Source of the DNA: Mesostigma viride
Lineage: Eukaryota; Streptophyta; Mesostigmatophyceae; Mesostigmatales; Mesostigmataceae
Assembly (NCBI GenBank): GCA_009746045.1
Contig: RPFO01000002.1
Span: 1,891,006-1,955,005, forward strand
Length of the DNA stretch: 64,000 nucleotides
Reading direction: 5' to 3'
The stretch's first letter is position 1, and each line of letters opens with the position of its first letter. The position numbers and the translations under genes were made by a program. This document shows positions 11,070-31,360 of this stretch, one piece after another. Below the pieces are notes generated by a model. It saw only the letters and a list, made by a program, of their open reading frames with translations, made no database searches and was not told the origin of the DNA.

Positions 11070-11583
11070 TCACTTCCTGTTCAAGAGCCGGCTAAACAAG
11101 TTCGGCTTCGCGGCTTTGTCAGCTTTGCTTTGTTCGAGGCAGGCAACATGGGCATAGCGGCCCCCGACGATCTTGCGCGCCTCCTGCGAGCAATCTTGGC
11201 CGCATATTTTGCACGTCTTATCCACCCACCCTTCTTCGACGTAATCGCCCTTCACGTCAACCCACTCCTTGAAAAAGTCTTTGTACGTGCCCGCCGCCTT
11301 CTGTTTCAACTTCAGCTCCTGCAGGGCACACAGAGTAAATGACAGTGAAAGAAAAAATCAGCAAATTATTCTACAGAAATTTAGTAATGAATTACGCGTA
11401 AGAACTAACCTTCAGGACTTCCATTGTGTGAACACGTCATCCACTATCGCTTACCTCCTCAGGAGAAAGCCTCTGCCCCAATTGTGCGACACAGCGCAAC
11501 GGGGCATGGGTGCGTGCCTTTGGCTGGGTTGTTACCAAAGGCTGGACTCCCAGGAAAGATGGGCGAGCGACTACAGAAGCCAT
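11070..11583 (-). CDS. Small plastid-targeted Cys-rich protein (2 exons, 125 aa), function unknown
   Basis: Exon 1 is 11583-11455 and exon 2 is 11318-11070 (complement). The donor GAG|gtaagc and acceptor cctgcag| are good, and both ends are phase 0. Residues 1-43 (start MASVVARPSFLGV) look like a chloroplast transit peptide: rich in Ala/Ser/Val/Arg/Thr, with no acidic residue until the end. The mature part is charged and carries C79-x2-C82-x3-C86 and, after GGRYA, H100-x2-C103, a plausible metal-binding or redox arrangement. It ends with a basic LFSRLLNRK tail. I do not recognise the family. The Met at 11583 is preferred because an upstream Met in the same frame (11691) would precede a less transit-like segment. 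It is transcribed divergently from the multicopper oxidase, 861 bp away. The splice could hide an additional small exon at about 11440-11410. Confidence 0.7.
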
Positions 11584-12444
11584 AGCCCTTACGTTCGTGC
11601 ACGGCGAGTTTTGATGTAGATTGGTGTCCGACGTAGCTATCGCGCTACTTTTTAATTGCGCAAAGCGAATTTCCGGGAAAGCGTTGCGCAAAGCGAATTT
11701 ATGCCTGTGTGGTCAGTGTTGCGATGGCGCAGCGCTAACGTGGATGCTCAGTATATGACCACGTTGGCTTCGTTGTACGACTGACAGGTAAGCTTCCCTC
11801 GAGCTCTGTGCTGGCAAACCTGGAAGTTCGCGGTGCGCGGTTTGGTTTCACAAAATATCTCAACTAGCTTATGATTACAATATGTACACTTAACTAACTT
11901 GATTATCAGTTGCGTGCAACCTCGCTCCCGACATCGGCTGCAGTCCTGTCACGGTAGGAAAGAGTGTTGAGTTGAGTTGAGTTGAGTTGAGTTTATTCCC
12001 GCGCCGGCGTACCGACAGGGAAAGAATGTGGGTTCCGGACTTCTGGGAACTGAATCCGCCAAAGGATTGTGCTTGCCGTTGCTTCACTGCTGGCTATTTG
12101 CTTTCCAAAGATCGGCTTCGCGTGTTCACCCTCAACAGTCAATAATCAACACTTCGACAGCCGATCAACTCAACTCAACTCAACTCAACAGCCGGAATAA
12201 TAAATGTTTTTAAAAAATATGATCATTATTATTTTAGCCGATACATCGCTTGGCTCACGAAGATCGTCGGTACCTGATGAAGCACTGGAGGGATGAGGGA
12301 TCACATGCATGTGCATCCCTCTATGAGGGCACGTCGCCATGGTAGCTAGACGACAGCGTCCTGTCGTGTCATCAAGGTTGTAGTTGCCGATCGCGTAAAG
12401 TACTCAGAAATAGAAGCGAGCATTTAGCCTAGCTAAACGCCGCG
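11584..12444. promoter_or_regulatory. Shared divergent promoter region with a long inverted repeat
   Basis: The 861 bp between two divergent start codons. It carries (TTGAG)5 at about 11968-11992 and its reverse complement (CTCAA)5 at about 12164-12188, some 170 bp apart. Transcription of either strand could form a stem of about 25 bp. No clear TATA box was found. Confidence 0.45.
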
Positions 12445-21952
<9,508 letters not shown>

Positions 21953-22799
21953 GGCTCCCGCTCAATGACTAACTGGATTATGTGAAAAAATGGCTCCGAA
22001 GTGAATTGAATTCGAAGTTCGAAAGAGGCATGGTGAAAGTAAATAAATGGTATACCTCCAGCAATACCTGTGCTTGGAATGGTAGGGCATTGGTGGTACT
22101 GCACGACGGTACTGCAGAGGGAATTCTGGATCAGGGAAGCGGATTTTACATGGAAAAGGGTGCGGGTACGCGAGTCACACGGCGCGACGTCCCAAAATGG
22201 CTCGTAACAAGGGAAGGTCTTGAGGCGATTTGGCGTCGCGTCGGTCGTGACATTGTTTGCTCCATTGGGTCTGCATCTACGGGGTTCGTGAGTTGTTTCG
22301 AAACGCAGTCGATGAGATTAATTTGACGGAGAATAAAGTCGAGTATGTAAGCCGGACCTTTTTTCGATAAGTCAATGCGAACCAGAAGTAGCTAACTTTG
22401 GTGAGTTTGGTCGCCATGCGAGTCGGAATTGCATTGAATTGAATTCGGTCTCTTGCACAAGTCGGTGAAAAAATAGAGTCACTCTATTTTTGTTGTGTTT
22501 ATGGGTACAGTTAGATGTGCACGGATGGATACCTCTGCACTGTTGTGATTTAGCTTTGGCAGATCTTAATTCTGAATTACCCAAGAATAATCGCCGTGGT
22601 ACATGCTTGGGTATTCATTTCCATTTCGGCACCATGAGCACTTACAGGGGCCGGTTGCCGGGCTATCTTTGTAAGGAAAAGAAGTCTTCTAGCTGCTGCA
22701 ATTCATTTTAGCAATGGTTTTTTTTTGCGGCAACTACGTACTGTGGTTGTGGACATCGTCATTTGTTTATTCCTTCGATTTATAAGGCTATGTGTTTAT
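21953..22799. other. Oxidase 3' flank, no second gene recognised
   Basis: A TGTAA signal lies at 22346-22350. A 114-codon open frame (21982-22326) has no recognisable motif and directly follows the oxidase stop; I treat it as UTR or spacer. A perfect hairpin AAATAGAGT-C-ACTCTATTT lies near 22469-22488. Confidence 0.4.
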
Positions 22800-25110
22800 G
22801 TTTCCGGGCCCCACAGGTCCCCTTTGACTTCATGATGTGCATCAAGACGGCCAATCTTTCCTTCATGCTAGGAATATCAAGAGTACGTTGCCATGTTCGG
22901 GGTGATGGTCAACTGAGTTGGACTTGCCACATCATGTGGGCCCAACAAGGAATCCAAGAACACGTCGGCGCACTGCATCGGCTCGCGGACCGACCGCCCT
23001 TGCTGCTGATGACATTGACGGCTATAGTGGTTTTATTGTGGAGGCGGCGACGGCATCGGGAACGGGGGCGTCGGTCTCCTCTGCTCCCCGCTCGCCGTAC
23101 GCCATGGGTTCAAACCCCAGTTGGTCAACGCTCGCCTCCCCGTGGCCGGCCACCTTCCATTCGGTTTAGGGCCACCGGCCCGGCTCTCGACCTACGCCCA
23201 GTGACGGTGGGCGTCGGTTACGCACCGTGCACTCCGGCCACCCTGAACAAGATCGCAAGGACTCTTTGCTGAGCAGTGGAGAACCTGGCGAACGGCACCC
23301 CTGGTCGCAACTACCTGGCTCTGCTAATATGGATGCCAACGCAACGCTACCACAGGGTACTGGAGGATGCCAGCACGCCCCCGACGGTACGGTCTCCAAC
23401 ATGCCAACACTGAACTTCTTGCTGATTTGCTTACAACATGCGATTTGGTAACTGCCAACACCCGAGCTTTCCGCATAGTCCAGATGCTCTGGTCACACAC
23501 ACCGCGCCAACTGGCACTGAACACTGCATCGACTATGTTGTAGAGCGCAAGCGTCATCAAGGATCTGTACTAGCTGCTCGCTCGCACGTGATCCCCCTCA
23601 GTGGTGCGCTCAGATCATCGCACCGCCCGCATCCTCCTCCGATTCCCCTCGCACTTTCGTAAGCACGCGGAATCTCAGACTTGGGCAGCTAGCGTTTTCA
23701 CGTTTGTTGCTTTCTGACGACGATGTAAGATCGGTTGATATTAGTTAGATTCGGCTACGTCCTCTAGGTTTGTACGTCACACTACAACCAGATTCCAGCC
23801 GTAGTCAACCTGCCTACTTTGGCGATACTAGAATATCGCGTAGGTCCGTGCGTAGTACTCCTGCGCACTTATTAGGCCTAGTGGTGAGTCATCTTCTATA
23901 GATTCAGCAATATCGGACATATTTTATTGGCACCCCTCTCCGGTAAAGAGGTTTTTCGCAGTTGGGCTGTTTCGAAACGTTAAGTGAGATGCCTTCGGAT
24001 CGGGAGACTCACACAGCCGCGAAATCATAACAAAGGTCCTATGTTCGATTCCTTGCTGGTACTAAGCGTCTAGGCTTTCTTACTTTCTGTGTTCCGCAGA
24101 ATCTCAGACTTGGGCAGCTAGCGTTTTCACGTTTGTTGCTTTCTGACGACGACGTGGCACCACCTGACTGATTTGCGCACATGCACTGCAGTCGCAGAAA
24201 TCTGACGACGCTCTGGAGGCGGACTTCCCTGAAAAACTCGCCCACAAGCGCACGGCCGGCAGAGGAGCTAGTTCGTCGACGCGCTGGACATCCCGGCCAT
24301 GCAGCCACGCCTAACTGCCCGCTGCCGGACCGGCATCAGCCCTTCGGCACCTCGCTGGCTTGCAAGCTGCCCGCGGCAGGGGCCGGCCCTGCTGCCCCCC
24401 CGCCGCCCGCCCCGAGCTAATTCACCAGCCTGCACCGGCTCCACGCCGTCATCCAGCAGGCGGGCCCGGCAAGCCCCATGCGCGACATTACCGCGAACCC
24501 GCCTGCTACGCCTGCCTCGAAGCCAAATACCACTCGGCCATCCGGCAGGCGACCAACAAGCAGGAGGACCTCCACGTCCGCGAGTACATCGCCCACCTCA
24601 ATGACCCACACGGCAAGTACGCCTGGACCCGCCCAACTTTGCATACGTCACGCCCAACGGCCAGCCGGCGGCGCGCAGCCGCGGCGCCACGGACGCTCTG
24701 TGGCTCACCGGTGCAGCAGCTTTCAAGACCAGTTGTATTCCTCCCAGTCCCGGCCGGCTGCTCAGCGCCCCCCCGCCACCTCCGCCGCTAGTTGGCCCTC
24801 TGGCGGCTGCACGCCTGGCGCCTAGTGCGGGCGTCCCTGCGCCGCCCACTGTCGCCCGCCGCTGAGCAGGACTATATACGTACCGGCGCCCCTGACGGAA
24901 CCCCTGGCCGACCCCAACGAGCTACCGCCGTTCACCAACTAGAGCTGAGCACCGCCGCCAATAAGCAACTCCGCTTCTACGCCGCCGTTGGACCTGTCAG
25001 ACCAGCTCCCCGCCCCGGTGATTAAACTCAGTGACGGCGCTCACGGGGTAATTCCTGCTAATGACGTCTGCAACCGGATCCTGCTTGCCGACGCGCCGCC
25101 GATTCGATCC
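22800..25110 (+). pseudogene. Degenerate 5' part of non-LTR retrotransposon ORF2 (endonuclease and linker)
   Basis: The frame is broken, but 23438-23662 reads like the end of an apurinic-type endonuclease domain (DYVVERKRH, then SGALRSSHRP, similar to the family's late SDH block). About 24475-24640 reads like the charged linker before RT. It sits directly upstream of RT sequence in the same orientation. A 57-bp direct repeat at 23666-23722 and 24092-24150 brackets about 370 bp of foreign sequence. Assignment is by context more than by motif. Confidence 0.45.
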
Positions 25111-25930
25111 TGAGTGGTACTGAGCACAGCTACCGTATTATGCTGTACAAAAACAAAGGTTCCCCTGACGACCCCGCGCCTGAACTACCGCGGAGTCTGC
25201 ACTGTCCAGAGCGCAGCACTCAAGTTAATTGTTCATGCACATGGTCCTCAACCGCCTTCGTTCTGCTCTCGACTGTCACCTTGGCGAGAGTCAAATGGGC
25301 TGGGCGCAATACGTACCGTCACGGCCATCTTCCTCGCGCGCCGCCTCTTCGAGGAAATCGCTATCTAAAGCAACCTGGTGAGTTTCCTGCCATCCTGAGG
25401 CTTCATCGATTTCATCAAGGCTTTTTATTCTGTCCTCTGGGCCGCTCTATGGGCTGTCCTTGCTCGCGCTCGCGTCCCCACTCCCCTGATTACCATCATC
25501 CGCGCGTTGTATGAGGGGTCGACCACTTCGGTGCGCACTCAACACGGCATTACCCCGCCATGTCCACTGCAGACCGGCGTCTGGTGGCAGCCGGTTGCGT
25601 CCTGTCGCCGTACCTGTTTATTATTGTAGCGGATTATGTTATGCGCCAGGCACGTGCCCGCTTTGCTAGCATTGCTGGCCGTGCCCCTGGCCTATTGATC
25701 ACGAACGAGCTTGCATGGGGAAGGGGGGCCGACCAACAGGCAGAATTTACTGGCCTCATTTTATATGCCGACGACATCACCCTCATCGAGAAGCCGGCGT
25801 CTGCCCAACCGTTTGGCTGGACTGACTGGCGCTCGAGGCTCGGGCTGTTGGTCTAGAAACCAGCCCCTAAACGGAGGCCCTGGCTCTCCGCTGGGCCGGG
25901 CCCCCGCGGCACCCCCATGCACTCCACCTC

Positions 25931-27675
25931 TTAGCCCGTGTTTTTTTAATTAGAACGCGATATATAGCGTTGTAAGCTTTTTTTAGAACGCGTATAGCAC
26001 CTAAGGAAAATTTTTTTTCATGGTCATGTATATACTTTCCTGAAAGCCCATAAATCAAAGGATTTTTTGAGCTACTCAGACCTACAAAATGCTTATTCAT
26101 TAGAGAGATACACTGGTTTGAATACAGGGGGGTCTGACCATGACCGCGATTTCTTGACCCTAGGTCACAAGTCATGTGCTTATTCACAAATGGTTCATGA
26201 AAAAAATCTGGCTTCTTGCACGAGCTATGGGCAACATATGCAGGCTCTGTGAAACAAAACTCAGGCCCATTGGGCCACTGGAGCTATTTTTCATTAGCAT
26301 CACAATTACAACGCAGTACAACGCAGTGGGAAAAATGAGAGCCCTTCACAACATGACGCAACGACATGAGCCCCATAAACGGGGCCATAGTGAGCTTGGA
26401 GGGTCAAAACGTTGAAAATAGGTGTTGTATAAGTTATACAGCATCAAACATGCATCAAACATCATGACTGGATGACCTAATATGACTGAATCAGGCAGCC
26501 ATAGCCAAAGCATCATCCACTCTCACAACGTGTTGAGCACATGCCTCGTGGGAACGGAGGTGCTGGGTTTTCATTCCATAACGCGTGCAATACTGAAAGA
26601 AAGAGGCACGTGAAATGCAAGGCTTGGATAGGTTGAGTGATCCATGAGCTTACATGCAGGCAAAGATGACGCTGGAATGCATGCTAGCAAATGGTGGCAA
26701 GATGCTAACAACACATGATTATACACCATGATTATGGGCACCTAGCTGGTCTTCTTGCACAATCAACGCAGTATAAACCATCAACATCCAATCCTCACGA
26801 TATATGCACGGCTTGACGACGTATACAGCACCTAAATACTGCACAACTGCAACCTGCTATGGCTGACATGCAAGCAACGTCGAGTAGGATGGCGGTCTTA
26901 GAGAGGCTGGGCAGAGGTCGGTAGAAATAAGTGGAAAACTGGCAGAAACTAGGTAGAAACACGATATACTTACGCCTGCAAGCACTATTGAGCCGGTGGC
27001 AGAGGCCATTTCCAGGAAAATACAGCATACCGTAGCAATAGCCACGGTCACGCCTTACGCTATTTGCAGGCACCATCATGCCCGGCGCTACCCAATAAAA
27101 GTCTGCACAATTCTCGGTTTAGCCGAGAGTCCGGACGTTCGGAATGAATAAACATGTGTTAAGAAGTCGAAACACCATGGAAATACCAAGCATGGTGCCG
27201 CAGCAGACCCGAGTCTTGACGTAATAATATGTATGCCGGTTTCCAGGGTTTCCGCATGAAAGTTGGGTGAGAAACTGGAAAAAACTACGTTTCCTTTGCC
27301 CCAGTACCTCAACAAACTCGTAGAAACCTAATTATCAACCTTTGAACGCATCATCATGGTCGTGCCACCCAACAGCCACTGAAATTCGCGCGAAAACTGG
27401 CGAGATCTACCTGCCGCCATCGCCGTCGTCTTCACCTTCGTCCCGCGAAAATGCCTGATTTCAGTGGTACATATTTGTTTGCAGCTGTCACAAAAAAAAT
27501 ACCAAAAATACCAGGATTTTTTCTTGAATTCTATGAGATGTTTCTGACCTATCTTGAAAGTTTCAGACCAAAAATCGCATGTTTAATAGGTTTGCCACGT
27601 GTCAGATTACAACGCGATACATCGCGTTCTAACCCTACAACGCGATGTATCGCGTTGTAAAAAAACACGGGTTAG
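25931..27675. mobile_element. Non-autonomous TIR element with TTAG target duplication
   Basis: TTAG at 25931-25934 and 27672-27675 flanks a 1737-bp element (25935-27671) with perfect 13-bp TIRs CCCGTGTTTTTTT. The sister RT copy at about 30280 shows the empty site CTCTTAGACG. Subterminal palindromes of type AACGCGATRYATCGCGTT occur twice near the right end and, decayed, near the left end. I see no transposase. The CCC start resembles piggyBac-like ends, but the target is not TTAA, so superfamily is open. Confidence 0.85.
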
Positions 27676-27719
27676 ACGACGCCGAGGTCAACTACCCTAC
27701 TTCAGGCGGCCGCTTCAAG

Positions 27720-27767
27720 CTGATCGGCAGTTAATTAATTAATTAATTAAACTCATCTGATCGGCAG
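27720..27767 (-). mobile_element. 26-bp tail-only retro-insertion with 11-bp target duplication
   Basis: CTGATCGGCAG at 27720-27730 and 27757-27767 flanks 26 bp consisting of (TTAA)5 and ACTCAT. The sister RT copy at 30330 has a single CTGATCGGCAG. This is an insertion of little more than the 3' tail of an AATT-tailed retroelement. Confidence 0.9.
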
Positions 27768-28008
27768 TTGGCTTCCCGACGGTGAGGACGACCTTACGAC
27801 ACGGCTAGGCATGGCCGGCGTGGGCGCACCTCCATGACCACTGCCGCTGGTGGAGCAACCCCGCCGTACCCCGGATCGTCAAGCGTGACCTCTTCAAGGT
27901 CGTCATTCTGACGATCCTGCCCTACGGCGCCAAGACCTGGACACTGACGCAGGAGCTGGAGCAACGACTCCGGACGGCAACGTCACCAAGATGCCGTGCG
28001 CAAGGCCC

Positions 28009-29360
28009 TTAACCCATACCCCGTGAAGTGTATCCATTTGGATACACTTGCACCCCCCGCCACGTGGCAAAATCTTACGCGAGCGCCGCGCCACCCGGTA
28101 CGGATGTCAGTGGTCCGGTGGGTCTGGGAACACTTAGGGACGAAGGTGATGCATAGGTTTGGGGGGTATATACGCCATAGCCTGGTAATTACAACGTGCA
28201 TTGAGAAAGTATCACGTGACTTTGGCGGGAAATTTTCACTCGCGCGCGCGCGTAGCGAGATATGGCTGTCAACGTGCCGTTGTCGTGGAAATTTTGCGCC
28301 TCGCGGCATGAAACGGTTCAGAATGTTGCTCAGAATAACGGTGCGTGTTTTTCTTCGGTCAGGCATGGCCAGATCTTTAGGATTGGGAAAATACAGGTAG
28401 GAAAATACTGCCTTCTTGGTTGCTAGTGACGGATGAGTGGTAGCTTACTATATTTCGATTTTCTCCTCATGGCCGGGCAGTCTGCGCCAGCCCGAGCATC
28501 CAGGTTTGGTACGGGACATCCGCTGCAGCGTTTGCTGGGATTGCGGACGCGTTTACTGGTCATTTGTGCACGGAATATCAGCGTAGTCATCATGGCGGAT
28601 GCATGCATGATGCGGCTATGGCGGCCTATGCCTGTAGAGCATTAGTATGTGTGAGATATGAGGGTGCCTGCCCGCGGAATCCGGTAAGGTCGTCATCAAG
28701 CCAGGTTCGGCAACGTTTTTGCATGTCGTCTGCACGGGAATCTGTCGTTTACACATCTTTGTTTGAGTAGTATACCATGCCACTTGCAGCAGGTTTCAAT
28801 GCCTGCTGTATGAGCGGCATTAGCCCCATATCTGCTCAGTTTATGGTGTTTCTTTGGGGGATACCATCCTGTCCGTGCAGGTTTAGCAACTTCTTTGTAT
28901 CCCAGCACCTTTGGAAGTCTATTGTGGCTGTTTATAATGCATAAACACATTGCCTGGCATAAATGGCTGCTTACGCGCGCGTAACCCACACACGTAAGTG
29001 AGCATATTATATAGGTCTGATGGGCTATCCGTGCGGTCTGACCCAAGGAAACCACCATTGGACTATCCAACTAAGTTGCCCAATGTTGGTATTGAGGTTC
29101 CCTACCCTCCCTGGGAAGTTAGGGGGGGGTCAACTTTTTTTTGCTCGAAAAAGTTCGCCTTTTGTCCAACTTTGACTGTAAATATCTTGCAAACCACTCA
29201 TTGGAACCATGATATTATTAGAGATTCTGAAAGCCCTTGAAGTGTAGATATTCTTGGCACCTGGGTTGAGGGTATTTGAAGTTGTGGTCTATGAGTTATG
29301 ATTTTTGGCAATTTTAGGGGTCTGAAAGTGTCAAAAATGGCTGCACGGGGTATGGGTTAA
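28009..29360. mobile_element. piggyBac-like non-autonomous TIR element (TTAA duplication)
   Basis: TTAA at 28009-28012 and 29357-29360 flanks a 1344-bp element (28013-29356) with perfect 13-bp TIRs CCCATACCCCGTG. The sister RT copy at 30568-30580 (CCCTTAACATCCCC) is the empty site. A subterminal hairpin GTGTATCCATTTGGATACAC lies at 28027-28046. TTAA plus CCC-initiated TIRs is the piggyBac signature. No transposase frame was recognised inside. Confidence 0.85.
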
Positions 29361-29671
29361 GATCCCCTTTGGTTTGCACATTAGTAATGAGGATTTGTAC
29401 GCTGATTTGCCCTATGTTTCCCACATTCTTAGGCCGACAGGCGCCTAGGCCTAGCCAGGCACCTTGCCCGCACAGATCAGGTAGACACATCAGATAGACT
29501 ACGGCTGGCCGCCAAGCCCGCCCAGCCTGGACGTTATATCCTCACCTGGCGTGCCCCAGGCCGCCAGGCCGCCACCCGTGGACTTTCCGTGATAGACTAG
29601 GCATGGACATGTGCTACCCTAGACGAGACGGGCTCACACCCGGGCGCAGCAATCCTTGTTTGTCTGTAATA

Positions 29672-31120
29672 TGGAGGCACCGTCATGGCCATCTTCGTCG
29701 CGCGTCGCCTCTTCGAGGAACTCGCTCTCCTGCAACCTGGTGAGTTTCCCGCCATCCTGATCTTCGTCGACTTCATCAAGGCTTTTGATTCTGTCCTCTG
29801 GGACGCTCTGACTATGGGCTGTACTTGCTCGCGCTCGCGTCCCCACTCCCCTGATTACCGTCATCCGCACGCTGTATGAGGGGTCGACCACTTCGGTGCG
29901 CACTCAACACGGCATTACCCCGCCATGCCCACTGCAGACCGGCGTCTGGCAGGGTTGCGTCCTGTCGCCGTACCTGTTTATATTATTGTATAGTGGATTA
30001 TGTTATGCGCCAGGCACGTGCTCGCTTTGCTAGCATTGCAGGCCGTGCCCCTGGCCTAGCGATCACGAACGAGCTTGGGGAAGGGGGGCCGACTAACAAG
30101 CAGAATTTACTAGCTGACCTCATTTATGCCGACGACATCACGCTCATCGAGAAGCCGGAGTCTGCCCAACTTTGGCTGGACTGCCTGGCGCTCGAGGCTC
30201 GGGCGGTTGGTCTAGAAATCAGCCCCAAAACGGAGGCCCTGGCCCTCGGCATGGCAGGGCCCCCACCCACACTCCGCCTCTTAGACGATGCCGAGGTCAA
30301 CTACCCTCCTTCAGGCCGCTTCAAGCTGATCGGCAGTTGGCTTCCCGACTGCGAGGACGACATGACGACACGGATCGGCATGGCGTGGGCGCACCTCCAT
30401 GACCACTGCCGCTGGTGGAGCAACCCCGCCCTACCCCGGATCGTCAAGCGTGACCTCTTCAAGGTCGTCATTCTGACGATCCTGACCTACGGCGCCGAGA
30501 CGTGGACACTGATGCAGGAGCTGGAGCAACGACTCGACGGCGCCGTCACCACGATGCTGCGCAAGGCCCTTAACATCCCCTTTGGTTTGCACATTAGTAA
30601 TGAGGATTTGTATGCTGATTTGCCCTATGTTTCCCACATTATTAGGCACAGGCGCCTGGGCCTAGCCGGGCACCTGGCCCGCACAGCTCAGGTAGATACA
30701 TCAGATAGACTAGCTGGCACCAAGCCCGCCCAGCCTGGGCGATATGTCCTCACCTGGCGTGCCCCCGGCCGCGCGCGGCAGGGCCGCCACCCGTGGACTT
30801 TTCGTGATAGACTCGGCATGGACATGTGCTACACTAGACGTGACGGGCTCACCCCCAGGCAGCCTCCTGGTTTGTCTGTAATATGGAGGCAGATGGTGCG
30901 CAAGGATAGATGGCAAGTAGTGATGAAAAAGACCACCCCCAAGCCTGTGGGGGCTCCGCGTGTGACCAAGTATGGCATTCATAGCGATTCGGGCCGCGGT
31001 GCCCACACCCCTGTAACTAGGACCTAGATAGCTTATACCATCCATTCCATCCCATGTTCCCCTCCCACTGAGGACTTATGCTCACGTGACGCAGTCACGT
31101 GTCTCTTAATTAATTAATTA
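29672..31120 (+). pseudogene. 5'-truncated L1-like ORF2 copy, family A (best preserved RT)
   Basis: Begins inside the RT (FVARRLFEELALLQ, FIDFIKAFDSVLWDAL) and continues, after a frameshift near 29860, as one open frame to 31027. That frame carries YVMRQARARF, YADDITLIEK (RT catalytic YADD), KLIGSWLPDCEDD, TYGAETWTLMQELEQRLDGA and the C-terminal RRLGLAGHLARTAQVDTS block typical of the region after RT in non-LTR elements. After the stop come about 60 bp of 3' UTR, a perfect hairpin CACGTGAC-GCA-GTCACGTG (31083-31101) and a (TTAA)n tail. No zinc knuckle or RNase H seen. It lacks its 5' half and is dead. Confidence 0.88.
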
Positions 31121-31360
31121 ATGGAGGCAGATGGTATGCAAGGATAGATGGCAAGTAGTGATGAAGGAGACCACCCCCAAGTCTGTGGGGGCTCCGCGTG
31201 TGACCGCGTATATGGCATTCATAGCGATTCGGGCCGTGGTGCCCACAAACCTGTAACCAGGACCTAGATAGCTTACATCATCCATTCCATCCCTTGTTCC
31301 CCTCCCACTGAGGACTTATGCTCACGTGACGCAGCCACGTGTCTATTAATTAATTAATCA
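31121..31360 (+). mobile_element. Second 3' end of family A, tandem to the first
   Basis: Starts ATGGAGGCAGATGGT directly after the AATT tail of the previous copy and repeats its last about 235 bp including the hairpin (one stem base changed) and tail. A third, about 40-bp, 3' end lies at 31579-31625. The pattern suggests repeated insertion into AATT tails. Confidence 0.85.

Larger units (their letters stand above)
25119..29671 (+). pseudogene. Non-LTR (L1-like) reverse transcriptase copy, interrupted by two TIR elements
   Basis: Pieces at 25119-25934, 27672-28012 and 29357-29671 are colinear with the better copy at 29.7-31.0 kb. Readable blocks are LYKNKGSPDDP (RT start), FLARRLFEE, VLSPYLFIIVADYVMRQARA, YADDITLIEK (catalytic), LIGSWLPDGEDD, then the C-terminal ADLPYVSHI region. 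Frameshifts are frequent. The copy also holds a 26-bp AATT-tail insertion (27731-27756). It ends abruptly at GTAATATGGAGGC where the next copy begins. Confidence 0.85.

Noticed and set aside
21982-22326. 114-codon open frame after the oxidase
   Set aside because: No recognisable motif, no splice partners, directly downstream of a stop and upstream of a TGTAA signal; better read as 3' UTR.
24020-24075. tRNA gene
   Set aside because: GTTCGATTCC resembles the T-loop/B box, but the flanking bases cannot form a T-stem or acceptor stem.
27983-28366. Transposase gene inside the TTAA element (127-codon minus frame)
   Set aside because: No DDE/DDD pattern or family resemblance; the frame runs across the element boundary into the host RT.
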